Positions 44,717-53,900 are shown, counted from the stretch's first letter. The stretch: DNA of 64,000 nucleotides from Arenibacter algicola (GCF_018860365.1 NZ_JAHKPO010000024.1:434001-498000); one strand, 5' to 3'. Numbers and translations are program-made. The notes: generated by a model not told the origin, from the letters alone.

Positions 44717-45772
44717 CTAGGCCCGTGCCTCCAAAATCAAATTAAAAGGTGTTTCCGTGGCTCTTCTAAATCTACTAAACCCTCCTGCAGTAGCAACTTC
44801 CCGTAAGCGTTTTTCCCCTGCTTGGGCACCTAGGGCAAGACCTACCTCCTGGTTCAAGGAACAGGGTGTACATAGTGTAGTGGAAAATGCATAAAATGCT
44901 CTCCCGACGGGGTTTAGGTTTTCCTCCAAAGTATCCTTTGCAAAAGGTTCCACGATCATACAGGTACCATCCGGTTTTAAGGCTTTTTTTACGTGGGCAC
45001 AGGCACCAATGGGGTCGCCCATATCATGCAGGCAATCGAAGAAGGCAATAAAGTCGTAATCGCTTCCTGGAAAATCTTTGGCCAAGGCCACTTCAAAAGA
45101 AATATTGTCCAACCCAGCGGCGGCGGCACTTTCCCTAGCATGTTCTATAGATTTAAGATGATAGTCATACCCTATAAAAGTGGAATTGGGATAGGCCTTG
45201 GCCATAATGATAGTAGACGCGGCATGGCCACAGCCAATATCCGCTACCTTGGCCCCATTCTTTAATTTGGCCTCTACACCATCCAAAGATGGAATCCAGT
45301 GATTCACCAAATTATTCTCATAGGATGGACTGAAGAATTTTTCGGTACCGCAGAACAAACAAGTACTATGATCTCCCCAAGCGACCCCTTCACCCGATTT
45401 AAAAGCTTTTTCCATCTTGGGTGCATCGTTGTAGACCGATGTAATTGCATAAAATGCCCCGGTCATAAATACAGGACTTTCTTCATCGCCAAAAACAGCC
45501 GCCTGTTCCGGGGTCATTGAAAAGCTATTGGTAGTGGCGTCATAGCTTACATACCCCGATGCCGCCTGGGCCGATAGCCATTCGCGGACATATCTTTCCG
45601 CCGTATTTGTTTCATCGGCCAATTCGGTCGAATTCATTGGCCCCGATGCCGCCAATGATTTGAAAAGTCCCAATTTATCCCCCAATAAGATTAAGGGTCC
45701 ATTGGCAGCAGCTCCCATTTCGGTAACTACTTTTCCCAGTAACTCGTTTAATTTTGCTTCATTTAATTCCAT
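44717..45772 (-). CDS. Class I SAM-dependent methyltransferase
   Basis: A 351-residue methyltransferase: an N-terminal winged-helix-like domain (about 1-90, ELADETNTAERYVREWLSAQ) and a Rossmann catalytic domain with the SAM motif VADIGCGHAAST (about 175) and FIAFFDCLHDMGDP. This layout resembles Rv2258c-like and small O-methyltransferases. Substrate unknown. The AraC-TPR regulator upstream on the same strand is a plausible controller. Confidence 0.87.
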   Translation of the reverse strand: MELNEAKLNELLGKVVTEMGAAANGPLILLGDKLGLFKSLAASGPMNSTELADETNTAERYVREWLSAQAASGYVSYDATTNSFSMTPEQAAVFGDEESPVFMTGAFYAITSVYNDAPKMEKAFKSGEGVAWGDHSTCLFCGTEKFFSPSYENNLVNHWIPSLDGVEAKLKNGAKVADIGCGHAASTIIMAKAYPNSTFIGYDYHLKSIEHARESAAAAGLDNISFEVALAKDFPGSDYDFIAFFDCLHDMGDPIGACAHVKKALKPDGTCMIVEPFAKDTLEENLNPVGRAFYAFSTTLCTPCSLNQEVGLALGAQAGEKRLREVATAGGFSRFRRATETPFNLILEARA

Positions 45773-46046
45773 GGTTCTAATTTTAAGTGAACAATTAATT
45801 TAATTATGAAGGGGAACTAAAGTTTACTTTAAGGTTAAGAAGACTGTGCAGAGAGGGGTTTCACTATTACTGCATATGGAGGGAATATTTCCGTGCAACG
45901 GACTATTTATCCTATACCTCAAAATTGATGTTATCAAAGATGGGTATAAACGTAAAGTGCTGCTTAACAGCTATGATGCAAACTTGTTAAATTTTTGGTC
46001 AGGCCTTTAAATTATGGTGCGCAACCTTTAAAAAATGTTGAAAAGC

Positions 46047-48071
46047 TTAGTTGGAGCTATAAATTTCTGAAGAAGTTTTTACAGGTATCCCTATACTTGA
46101 AAATCCAACTTTATCATAAAGACTTATATAACGTGGATCGTTTCTTAGCGGGGCAAGAAGTGGCTCCTCCCTTAACCAGGTCATTTCTACCTCATGCCTC
46201 TCGTACGACCTTTGTAGCCATTCAAAGGTCTTCTCATAATTTTTTTGAGTACTATAAAATAGTGCCATAAACCATGCCGGACTACCGGAAGAGCGATTTT
46301 CATACTTGCTTTCCAACTCCACCAAATATTTAGAAGCATCTACAGTATCACCATCCATTTGGGCATATACGGCATTCAGCCACATCAAAATTGGTGGATA
46401 ATCCGGAAATTGGGTCAGTAATTTATGAAGTTGTTTTTTTGATTTTTGATATTCCTCTAGATAGTAATTAAGTTTAGCGGACTCCCTTAGATAAAACCAA
46501 TTATCACTGTGCAGAGAATAGGTATTGTTCAAGAGTTCCAATGCTTCTTCATTTTTTCCAAGAAAAAACAAGGCTTCGGCCTTGAAGAAGAAAAGAAAGC
46601 CACTTGATGAATCGGTCAAAATAACTTCATTCATTGCATTGAGGGCATTTTGATACCTTCCTGTTTTTATAGCATAATCTGCATTTATAGAGGGTGTATT
46701 GTCTATGAAGGAATCCTTCAAAATTCGTTGGTAATATTTCTCTACCTCTTCAAAACGCCAATCGTAAAAAAAATACCCGCTGTATAATTCTTCCTCCACT
46801 TCCTTATTGGTCGGATCTAGTTTAAACGCTTTCTCCAGTAATTCTTTCGCATTTCTCCAAGCTACTCGTTCATCATATATACCCCAGACCAATCCTCCGA
46901 AGCTCCATACCATAGCCTGGCCTCTATAGGCATCCACAAAATTCGGGTCTATAGCGATAGCCTTTTCATATAAGGCAATAGCATTGGAGTACGATAGTTC
47001 ATTGGCCTTATTCTTTTGAAACTCGGCTTGAAGGTAAAAGGAGTAGGCCTGTTTACTTTTTGTGGGCACTTTTTGAATATTATTAAGCTCATTGTCGGCA
47101 ATAACAGCATTCATATTGGCGGCAATACCTTCTACCACTTGGGTCTGCATTTTAAAAATTTCGTCACTTCTCCATTCCCTTACGTATTCTTCCGACCATA
47201 AGTGGTCGTTGGTACGACTGTCTATCATTTGCAGGTTTATTTTGATTTGGTCACCTGAAATCTGAAGATTGCCCTGCAAGAGGTTTGTCACCCCCAATTC
47301 TGTTGCAATTTCTTGGGTAGACCTATTTGTTTCCTTGTATTTTATAGTAGATGTAAAGGGAATAACTTTATCAATAGAATTAATTTTGGTGAGTCTAGAG
47401 ATAACGGCATCTGTCATTCCATCACTAATATATTCCAGATTTGGATCTCCCGTCCAATTTTTAAGGGGCAGTACAGCAATGGATTTTTCTGCAATTAAGT
47501 TTTCCATGCCTTTGGTTTCTACATTTTTCTTTAAAGTAGTACTATAAAGAAATAAGGCCGCTGCTACTATTGCTATTAACAATACAGACAAGACTAATGG
47601 TTTTTTATAGCTTCCTTTTTGTTTTTTTGATAGGTCCACGGCGGAGAGCAACCCTTGGCCTGTTGCGGTATTGGATGGTTCTTTACTCTCAACGCCATCA
47701 CTGGCCTCTCTAGATTTTACCTCCCCTGGGGTATACCCGTAAAACTTATGGAAAGAAGTGCTGAAGTAGGTGGCACTGCTGAAACCCACCCGATAAGCTA
47801 CTTCTGAGGCTGTAACATTTTCCTCCCTTAGCAGCTCCAAAGCCCTCTTCAATCTATATTCCCTGATAAATTGGCTTGTAGAGACCCCTACTATTTTGTG
47901 CAGTTTTCGATGTAGACTGGAACGGCTCATTCCTACCGCTTGGGCAAGACAATCCACCCCAAATTGATCGTTGTTTAGGTGCGCCTCAATTTCTTTGGTA
48001 AGTTGCTCGACTAGAGAACCCCCCATTGATTTTGCGTGAAATCCTTTGTCCAAATTCTTGTCCGAACTCAT
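46047..48071 (-). CDS. Membrane AraC-type regulator with TolB-like and TPR domains
   Basis: A 674-residue protein. Domains in order: AraC-type double HTH (about 20-115; SRSSLHRKLHKIVGVSTSQF and YRVGFSSATYFSTSFHKFYG), one transmembrane helix (about 157-180), a FlgO/TolB-like adenylate-cyclase-associated domain (about 195-330; IAVLPLKNWTGDPNLEYISD), then TPR repeats (about 350-640). The DNA-binding part is cytoplasmic and the TPR part presumably extracytoplasmic, so it could sense envelope signals directly. Its target is unknown. Confidence 0.88.
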   Translation of the reverse strand: MSSDKNLDKGFHAKSMGGSLVEQLTKEIEAHLNNDQFGVDCLAQAVGMSRSSLHRKLHKIVGVSTSQFIREYRLKRALELLREENVTASEVAYRVGFSSATYFSTSFHKFYGYTPGEVKSREASDGVESKEPSNTATGQGLLSAVDLSKKQKGSYKKPLVLSVLLIAIVAAALFLYSTTLKKNVETKGMENLIAEKSIAVLPLKNWTGDPNLEYISDGMTDAVISRLTKINSIDKVIPFTSTIKYKETNRSTQEIATELGVTNLLQGNLQISGDQIKINLQMIDSRTNDHLWSEEYVREWRSDEIFKMQTQVVEGIAANMNAVIADNELNNIQKVPTKSKQAYSFYLQAEFQKNKANELSYSNAIALYEKAIAIDPNFVDAYRGQAMVWSFGGLVWGIYDERVAWRNAKELLEKAFKLDPTNKEVEEELYSGYFFYDWRFEEVEKYYQRILKDSFIDNTPSINADYAIKTGRYQNALNAMNEVILTDSSSGFLFFFKAEALFFLGKNEEALELLNNTYSLHSDNWFYLRESAKLNYYLEEYQKSKKQLHKLLTQFPDYPPILMWLNAVYAQMDGDTVDASKYLVELESKYENRSSGSPAWFMALFYSTQKNYEKTFEWLQRSYERHEVEMTWLREEPLLAPLRNDPRYISLYDKVGFSSIGIPVKTSSEIYSSN

Positions 48072-48349
48072 CTACTAATCCAATTTCTTAAAGGGGAGTA
48101 GCACAAGTTACGCAATTTAAAAAATAGTTGACCCTTAACTATCAGACAATTAACTAGTTCTTTTAAACCAAAGATTAACATAATTAGCCTATAGTTGTTG
48201 ACTTAAGGAAGTTTGGAACCACGAAATTAATTCACCATTAACAATATCCGATAAATCCTGATCACTGCAATTGTCTGTGATCTGCGCTTAAATTTATCCT
48301 TTCAATTATAGGAATTTAAATGGCAATGAAACTGTTTGCCCCTATAGCG

Positions 48350-48925
48350 TTAAGCTTTCTTCTCCATCCCTTCCAATACATTGATTATTTCCAAAGGACC
48401 CATCCTTTCGGTATAATTTGCCTCAACATGTGCTGCTTCAATGATCTGGTTGGTATTGATTATGAAAGTAGCTGGAACTGGTAAGGTTTTTAAACCCCCA
48501 CCATTTAAAAGGGTTAAATCGCGACGTTGGTGATAATCCTCCCCTGGATCGAACTGAAGGTTATACGCTTTTATCACTTCCTGATTCGCATCACTGAGCA
48601 CTTCAAATTCAAGTTCATTTTTTTGCGTGGCCGTTAAAGCATCATCGGGTTTTTGAGGACTTATAGCAATTAAAGTGGCACCTAAAGACTTTATTTCTGG
48701 CAAGTGATTCTGAATTTCCCGAAGATCCAAATTACAAATTGGGCACCATTCGCCACGATAGAATTTTATGATTACAATACCTGATTTTAAGGCATCGGAT
48801 AGTGTTATTTTTTTTCCTAAAGCGTTAAGTAACGTAAAATCAGGAGCTATATCCCCTTTAGAAAGCCCTTTTGCCTGAGAGGCATTGGCTATAACCAACT
48901 TTTGGAAATCTTGTAATTCACCCAT
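48350..48925 (-). CDS. Peroxiredoxin-like protein
   Basis: About 191 residues, AhpC/TSA-like thioredoxin fold. The redox site reads RGEWCPICNLDLRE, a CxxC rather than the usual peroxiredoxin TxxC, and LPVPATFIIN contains the cis-proline. It probably reduces peroxides or thiols. A Met seven residues upstream (48946) is possible, but the Met at 48925 gives the usual N-terminus. Confidence 0.85.
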   Translation of the reverse strand: MGELQDFQKLVIANASQAKGLSKGDIAPDFTLLNALGKKITLSDALKSGIVIIKFYRGEWCPICNLDLREIQNHLPEIKSLGATLIAISPQKPDDALTATQKNELEFEVLSDANQEVIKAYNLQFDPGEDYHQRRDLTLLNGGGLKTLPVPATFIINTNQIIEAAHVEANYTERMGPLEIINVLEGMEKKA

Positions 48926-49008
48926 AATATATTGTTTGAAGTGCAAACTAATAAAAAGTATGAACAGCCTACAACTATAAATAGTAATTTACCAATAATT
49001 TGGGAAGG

Positions 49009-49125
49009 CTACTGATAACCATAGATATCCTCTAGCTCCTGTTTTTCACCATTATCATCCAAAATAGTTAGATCATATCGTATTTGAATTGGGGTATTTA
49101 GAGGGGCATGGTAATAAATAATCCA
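49009..49125. repeat. 117-bp direct repeat, left copy (L,D-transpeptidase 3' end)
   Basis: Aligns without gaps to 53901-54017. The 77 bp 49049-49125 are identical and the first 40 bp match at 29 of 40 positions. Both copies have the same orientation and frame about 4.8 kb of DNA, like the ends of an integrated element. Confidence 0.85.
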
Positions 49126-49148
49126 AAGCATCCAGCAACATTTCCTAT
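49009..49148 (-). pseudogene. Displaced 3' end of an L,D-transpeptidase gene
   Basis: Minus-strand remnant of the last ~39 codons of the gene at 53901-54854, with no start. It keeps the frame and stop: the tail reads LDDNGEKQELEDIYGYQ versus LDDNGEVQELKDIYNYQ in the intact gene. Most differences in the last 40 bp are in third codon positions, so this tail diverged under selection before being separated from its gene. Sequence beyond 49125 is degraded. Confidence 0.8.
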
Positions 49149-49931
49149 TTAGGATTGCACGTTCTTTGATGGATATCTACCCTTTAAACTGGTACGGATA
49201 TGTTTTCGTGTCCTGACCAAATATGATTCTACCTCTTCAACGGGAATACCCTTAATCTTCGAAATTTCCTGAACCGAAAACCGTTGGTTTACCGCCAGAT
49301 CGTATATAGATTTCATTGGTGCCGGCAAACGGTGAAGTACCATATCAATATGTTCGTGCATTTTGCCTCCACCCAGTTCCTCATTGAGTTTTTCGATCCA
49401 TTTATCTTCGGGGTCTTCGATAAAAACATCTGCCAATTGGTAGTCATATTTCGGATAAGACGGGTCATCAAACTCCTCCAACAAAGTCCGTTCGCCTTCG
49501 CTGTCCACACTGTAATCCTCTTGCATTATAATCCATTCTATTTTTGAAAATTTTTCAATATTATCAAGGAAGCGCGTATTGTATTCCTCCTCGACTATGG
49601 TTTCTTGCAACAGTTCGTCCGCTTTTTGAAAAAGCCAGAACGGTAGATCTTTTTCATCCTCTATTTCGGAGATTCGCTCAAATGCCAGAAGGTAGAGTGC
49701 ATTGACAAATTCCTCTACTTTGTACCTTCCTGTTGGAATATGGCCATTCCTTACCGAAGTACCAAGGCGGTTCGCAATATAGCCTTCCACATCCGGTAGT
49801 ATGGTCTGCACCAACTTGTTGAACGCTTCTCGATCTTCATCCTCTTTCAAACGTATCAGTTCCTTAAAGTATAAGGCCGCAAATCCATGTAGGCCCCTAT
49901 GCGAACTTTGTGTATCATCTATATTTTCCAT
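49149..49931 (-). CDS. Sigma-70-like RNA polymerase factor
   Basis: A 260-residue protein with a sigma-factor-like arrangement: an acidic helical N-terminal part with a possible region 2 (about 20-110) and a clear region 4-type HTH at the C-terminus (about 200-250; LPAPMKSIYDLAV then FSVQEISKIKGIPVEEVESY). It is longer and more acidic than usual ECF factors, and region 2 is weak. Divergent from hsp20 with 404 bases between. A role in the stress genes of this island is a guess. Confidence 0.65.
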   Translation of the reverse strand: MENIDDTQSSHRGLHGFAALYFKELIRLKEDEDREAFNKLVQTILPDVEGYIANRLGTSVRNGHIPTGRYKVEEFVNALYLLAFERISEIEDEKDLPFWLFQKADELLQETIVEEEYNTRFLDNIEKFSKIEWIIMQEDYSVDSEGERTLLEEFDDPSYPKYDYQLADVFIEDPEDKWIEKLNEELGGGKMHEHIDMVLHRLPAPMKSIYDLAVNQRFSVQEISKIKGIPVEEVESYLVRTRKHIRTSLKGRYPSKNVQS

Positions 49932-50161
49932 GACATCAGAGCTTTATTTTTTACCAATATTCAGAAAGTTGTCTTGGGTAATACGTCATTATCCAAAAGG
50001 GATTTAGATAATGGATAACCAAATTCCGATATTCAAATTCTGTTCCAAAACGATATCTTTAGTATCGCTCATTTAAACTTCCAATCGTTATAGCAAAAGC
50101 AATATATTCCAATGGCACAAACACCTTAAATAACAGGCTTTTAATGCTTTAGGCGTTAAAA

Positions 50162-50291
50162 AATGTCATTAAGAATGTCATTTTGACATTTTAAAACTGA
50201 CGCCGAATGGGTTTTTCAACATGATTTTCTTAAAAAGATTTTAAAATTTTGCTGTTTCTTTTTTAAGTAAAGGATTTGGCATTTTTATTGT
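50162..50291 (+). promoter_or_regulatory. Hsp20 promoter region: sigma-54-like element and inverted repeat
   Basis: TGGCAT-N5-TTGT (50277-50291) approximates the sigma-54 consensus TGGCAC-N5-TTGC with correct GG-to-GT spacing. About 90-115 bp upstream, AATGTCA-TTT-TGACATT (50174-50190) is a perfect inverted repeat, with an extra AATGTCA half-site at 50162-50168. This resembles an enhancer-binding-protein site. The rest of the 404-base gap shows no gene. Confidence 0.5.
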
Positions 50292-50335
50292 TCGATAAAA
50301 AGTGAAAATATTGTTTAATTTAAATCTTTATTATT

Positions 50336-50815
50336 ATGAGCACTTTAGCAAAAGTTTCTAACAATGGGGGTTTGACAAAAACAAGTCCCCACAGGAAATC
50401 GAATCTCCCAATGTGGTCTTTGTTCGATGATATTTTTGATAGGGAATGGCCATCGGTATTTTCTCAAAACTTCAACACCGGCATGAGCCTTCCGATGGTA
50501 AACATAAAAGAGACCGCTGATGACTATTTCGTCGAAATGGCTGTTCCGGGGCTCAAAAAAACCGATTTTAACATTGTCCTTGACAATCAGGTACTCTCCA
50601 TTTCTACTGAAACAGAGGAACAAAATGATCTGAAAGAGGAAAATTACACTCGCAGGGAGTTTGGTTACGCTTCGTTCAAGAGAAGTTTTACGCTGCCTGA
50701 AACCGTTGATGAGGGTAAGATCAAGGCCAAATATAATGAGGGGATTTTAAGCATTCATCTTCCAAAAAAGGAAGAGGCAAGACAAAAGCCAGCCAGAAGT
50801 ATAAATATTTCCTGA
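50336..50815 (+). CDS. Hsp20/alpha-crystallin family chaperone
   Basis: A 159-residue small heat-shock protein, an ATP-independent holdase. The alpha-crystallin domain spans about 55-145 (YFVEMAVPGLKKTDFNIVLD, then YNEGILSIHLPK), and the C-terminal INI is the IxI-type motif used in oligomer assembly. Followed by its own terminator and then a second hsp20 gene. Confidence 0.94.
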   Translation: MSTLAKVSNNGGLTKTSPHRKSNLPMWSLFDDIFDREWPSVFSQNFNTGMSLPMVNIKETADDYFVEMAVPGLKKTDFNIVLDNQVLSISTETEEQNDLKEENYTRREFGYASFKRSFTLPETVDEGKIKAKYNEGILSIHLPKKEEARQKPARSINIS

Positions 50816-50836
50816 ATTATGAATTAGAGGTAAGGT

Positions 50837-50859
50837 GGGCCGAAGATTCGGCCCCTTTT
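50837..50859 (+). terminator. Terminator after first hsp20
   Basis: 8-bp stem GGGCCGAA / TTCGGCCC (50837-50844, 50847-50854) followed by CTTTT. It also shows that a GTG-start extension of the second hsp20 frame (50835) is unlikely. Confidence 0.7.
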
Positions 50860-50894
50860 CCTTACTTACTGTTGAACCTAAAAGATTGGTGAAT

Positions 50895-51329
50895 ATGAAG
50901 ATATTTGGCAAAGAATTGGGCAAGGCAATCAAGTTTCCTCCATTCTTGGACAATTTTGTGGACAAGCTATTGCCGCACCGTAAAAAAGATGACGAAGAAC
51001 TGGTAACGATACCCTCTACAAACATAAGTGACGACAACGTTGCTTTTGAGCTTTCCGTGGCGTTGCCTGGATTAGAAAAAAAAGACGTGCGTATCGAAGT
51101 AGTCGATGATTATCTGACCATAACGGCGCAGTTAGAACATACTAGTAAGGAAGAAGGCAGAAACTGGGTACGTCAAGAATTCGTTCATAATTCTTTTTAT
51201 AGGGCGTTCAGACTTCCAAATAATGTAGATCCCGAACAATTGGAAGCAAAAATGAAAAACGGCCTATTGAGCCTAAAAATCGGAAAGAAAAAAGGTCGTC
51301 GGCCCCAGAGGATCATTAGTGTGAATTAA
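50895..51329 (+). CDS. Second Hsp20/alpha-crystallin family protein
   Basis: About 144 residues. The alpha-crystallin domain lies at about 45-135 (FELSVALPGLEKKDVRIEVV, then MKNGLLSLKIGKKK), and IISV near the C-terminus resembles the IxI motif. It differs strongly from the first Hsp20, with a basic C-terminal part. Start chosen at ATG 50895, after the intergenic hairpin. Confidence 0.88.
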   Translation: MKIFGKELGKAIKFPPFLDNFVDKLLPHRKKDDEELVTIPSTNISDDNVAFELSVALPGLEKKDVRIEVVDDYLTITAQLEHTSKEEGRNWVRQEFVHNSFYRAFRLPNNVDPEQLEAKMKNGLLSLKIGKKKGRRPQRIISVN

Positions 51330-51896
51330 AAAAAGATTGGTCGCCGAAATGTGTAATCCAAAAAACAAGAAATATCGACCAAGCTAGATCCGATGCATAG
51401 TTTTGGGAAGCCCTAAAAGAATTATTTGGAAGAGGTACAGTTTCAAAAAAAAGAATAAACCAAGAAACACAACAAAATATAAGGTTTGCGAGCGACGAGC
51501 CGATAAGCTATGCTGCGGAAGTACCCATGCCAACATGCCAAAAGAACTTTACCAATAGCCGCTAAAACAAGGCCAAGTCGCATATAGAAAAGACCATTTT
51601 CATGTCCAAGACCTTAAGATTTTTTAAAGCGCCACCACTTGTTCGCCCATATTAGTCTTTAATATCAGGAAAAATGATCTGGATAGCGTTATACCTACTA
51701 ATTAGAGAATTACCGAAGAAGCTGAGATGGCCTTGGAAAATGCAAAATTGCAGCAGGCGAGGTAATTGCTTCAGACCTCAGCAGTGAAATAGTATCAGTA
51801 GCTTATAAAATTTCTGTCTAAAGCAAAATAAATTGTGGGAAAGCGGCCCAATATGCAGTCACCTTCCCAATTAGAACCTTAACCTTTAAAAACAAT
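51330..51896. other. Gene-free 567-bp stretch with decayed coding traces
   Basis: No intact gene. A 54-codon open stretch at 51401-51562 (between TAG and TAA, no start at its head; FWEALKELFGRG near its beginning) and a shorter one near 51715 (ITEEAEMALENAKLQ) look like pieces of broken genes, but I cannot identify the parents. Base usage resembles the neighbouring stress genes. Possibly the remains of lost island genes. Confidence 0.4.
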
Positions 51897-52136
51897 ATGA
51901 TCATGATAATTAAAAAATTTAAACCTGGAGATTGGGTAAAGATTAAGGGGGATAATAATGCCCAAAAAATGGAGATTGTAAGATATGTATCCAAAAAAGA
52001 TCCGTTGACGGGTACCATCAACAACAACACTTTTGTGGAATGCGTCTACTATAGAAACGGGGAACGATTTACACGCACCCTTCATCAGAACCGGTTGTTG
52101 AAGTTGATCGAATCTGGAGGTATTTACCAATCTTAG
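51897..52136 (+). CDS. YodC/DUF2158-like small protein
   Basis: A 79-residue basic protein with a small beta-barrel look: FKPGDWVKIKGDN near the start and FVECVYYRNGERFTRTL later, resembling DUF2158 (YodC) proteins of unknown function. ATGs at 51897 and 51903 are both possible. It lies 50 bases upstream of the patatin gene on the same strand. Confidence 0.65.
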   Translation: MIMIIKKFKPGDWVKIKGDNNAQKMEIVRYVSKKDPLTGTINNNTFVECVYYRNGERFTRTLHQNRLLKLIESGGIYQS

Positions 52137-52186
52137 CCAATGTTGTATGGCCAAAAACTGACTTTGATTGAATTGATTATAGAAAA

Positions 52187-52969
52187 ATGAAATTGCAGGA
52201 ACTAAAAGGAAAGACAATAGGCCTAGTGTTATCGGGGGGAGGGCTTAAGGGAATGGCGCACATAGGAATCATCAAGGCCCTTAACGAACGGGACATTTAC
52301 CCCGATATCATGTCAGGGGTAAGTGCAGGCGCCATAGTCGGGGCATTGTACGCCAATGGAACAAATCCGATGAACATGTTGGACTTCTTTAAAGAAACTC
52401 CGCTGTTCAAATACAATTTATTTAGCATTAACAAACCTGGATTGTTCGATACCGAAAAATATTACCTCTTTTTTTCGAAATACTTTGATAAGGATACTTT
52501 CGATGTATTGGAAAAAGAGCTGTTCGTTACTGCCACCGACCTGCAATCGGGGGTTCCGAAGGTGTTCAGTTCTGGTGAACTGATACGGCCATTGTTGGCC
52601 TCTGCAGCACTGCCCCCAGTCTTCAATCCAGTAACCATCGATGGCCGTCTCTATGCCGATGGCGGGATAATGAATAATTTTCCTTTGGAGCCGCTAGCAA
52701 ACAAGGTCGATTATATCATTGGCTGCTACACCTCCGGAATGCAAGAAATCGCAAAGTCGGTTCTAAAAAGTCCTCTTCAGTTGGCCAACCGCATCAACAG
52801 GCTTATGCTACATGCGAACAGTAGGGAAAAGCTATGTGCCACGGACATCCTTTTCCGACCAAAGGATCTCGAATATATCAAAGTCTTGGACAAAAAGGGA
52901 ATCGATAAAGCCTATATGATCGGATACGACCATGCCTCTAGGTACCTAGATAGTCTCTTAGATTTATAA
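52187..52969 (+). CDS. Patatin-like phospholipase
   Basis: A 260-residue lipid acyl hydrolase with a Ser-Asp dyad. The oxyanion motif SGGGLKGMAHIG is at about residues 16-27, the nucleophile Ser in GVSAGAIVG at about 44-48, and the Asp in ADGGIMNNFPLE at about 160. No signal peptide, so cytoplasmic or inner-membrane associated. Could release fatty acids from phospholipids during stress. Confidence 0.9.
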   Translation: MKLQELKGKTIGLVLSGGGLKGMAHIGIIKALNERDIYPDIMSGVSAGAIVGALYANGTNPMNMLDFFKETPLFKYNLFSINKPGLFDTEKYYLFFSKYFDKDTFDVLEKELFVTATDLQSGVPKVFSSGELIRPLLASAALPPVFNPVTIDGRLYADGGIMNNFPLEPLANKVDYIIGCYTSGMQEIAKSVLKSPLQLANRINRLMLHANSREKLCATDILFRPKDLEYIKVLDKKGIDKAYMIGYDHASRYLDSLLDL

Positions 52970-53301
52970 CTGGCCTTAGGTCTTCATGAGAAATAATAGC
53001 ATTGTATTTAATTGAAGTGTCCCCCTATATTGATTTACTTGAAACAAAAAAAGAAGCATGCTGCGAACAAAATAACGATTGTAAACATTTTCAAGAATAC
53101 CTAGGCAATCTTAAGGGTCATTTTTAGTGTTTGCCCATTTATTTTTAAGATGGTATGATCAGGGATTTTTATAAAATCACCACGGCCCAACAACTAGTAT
53201 TTTTAACATTTTTTAACCTGACAACCCCTGATTTTCAAATGTTTTGGCAAAAATTTTGTGGAATTTCAGATGAATTATTGTGTAACTAAAAATTGTTTAA
53301 C
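52970..53301. other. 332-bp intergenic region
   Basis: No gene found. It is AT-rich with several T runs. Near the 3' end is a sigma-54-like element (53245-53259); nothing else is recognisable. Confidence 0.5.
53245..53259 (+). promoter_or_regulatory. Sigma-54-like promoter element
   Basis: TGGCAA-N5-TTGT, close to the consensus TGGCAC-N5-TTGC and similar to the element before hsp20 (TGGCAT-N5-TTGT). It is 43 bases upstream of the lipoprotein start. Confidence 0.4.
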
Positions 53302-53808
53302 ATGAAAAAAATAGTGATTCTTTCAATGGCGGCAATTTTGAACTTAAGTTGCAACGCCCAAGAAAACAAAAAAGAAAACAACCTTCAAAAGGACAAGGAC
53401 AGTATAACCCAAGTGGAACCGCCCAAGGGAACTTGGAAGGTAGATAAGGAATTCGATGAAAACGGAAACCTTATTCGGTACGATTCAATTTATTCTTGGT
53501 CGTCTACTGATAATCTGGACGAATTGGTCCAAAGGAATCCGGATAGTCTCCTGCGGTCTTTCAGGTCCAAATTTTACAGGAATTTTTCGCATATAGACAA
53601 TCAGCGTTTCGGGGACCTTTTCTCCGACGACTCCCTTTTTACCAAACGGTTCTTTGACGACGATTTCTTTGACAGCGATTTCGGGGAAGATTTTATGGAT
53701 ATAGACAGGATCCGGAAAAGAATGGAAACGATGCAGCAAAGGTTTTTGGAAAGGTATCAGTCAGAATTTGAGAATCTTGAAAACGAACCAACACAAGAGA
53801 GAAGCTGA
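53302..53808 (+). CDS. Hypothetical lipoprotein
   Basis: A 168-residue protein that I do not recognise. It has a short signal peptide with a lipobox (LNLSCNAQ) and a highly charged body rich in Asp, Phe, Arg and Glu, including repeated acidic-aromatic stretches (FFDDDFFDSDFGEDF). The C-terminus is probably helical (RMETMQQRFLERYQ). The acidic repeats suggest metal or protein binding, but nothing more can be said. Confidence 0.7.
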   Translation: MKKIVILSMAAILNLSCNAQENKKENNLQKDKDSITQVEPPKGTWKVDKEFDENGNLIRYDSIYSWSSTDNLDELVQRNPDSLLRSFRSKFYRNFSHIDNQRFGDLFSDDSLFTKRFFDDDFFDSDFGEDFMDIDRIRKRMETMQQRFLERYQSEFENLENEPTQERS

Positions 53809-53813
53809 TAACA

Positions 53814-53839
53814 TAATCCCAAAAGGGATTATATTTTTT
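53814..53839 (+). terminator. Terminator after lipoprotein gene
   Basis: TAATCCC / GGGATTA (53814-53820, 53825-53831), 4-base loop, then T run 53834-53839. Confidence 0.75.
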
Positions 53840-53900
53840 CTCCATAAGTTCGTTTTTTACTCTTCGGGAAGGGATATTTTTTCCTATTAGATTGTGCAGT

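Noticed and set aside
50835-50894. GTG-start extension of the second Hsp20
   Set aside because: The extension overlaps a terminator hairpin and adds a non-conserved N-terminus.
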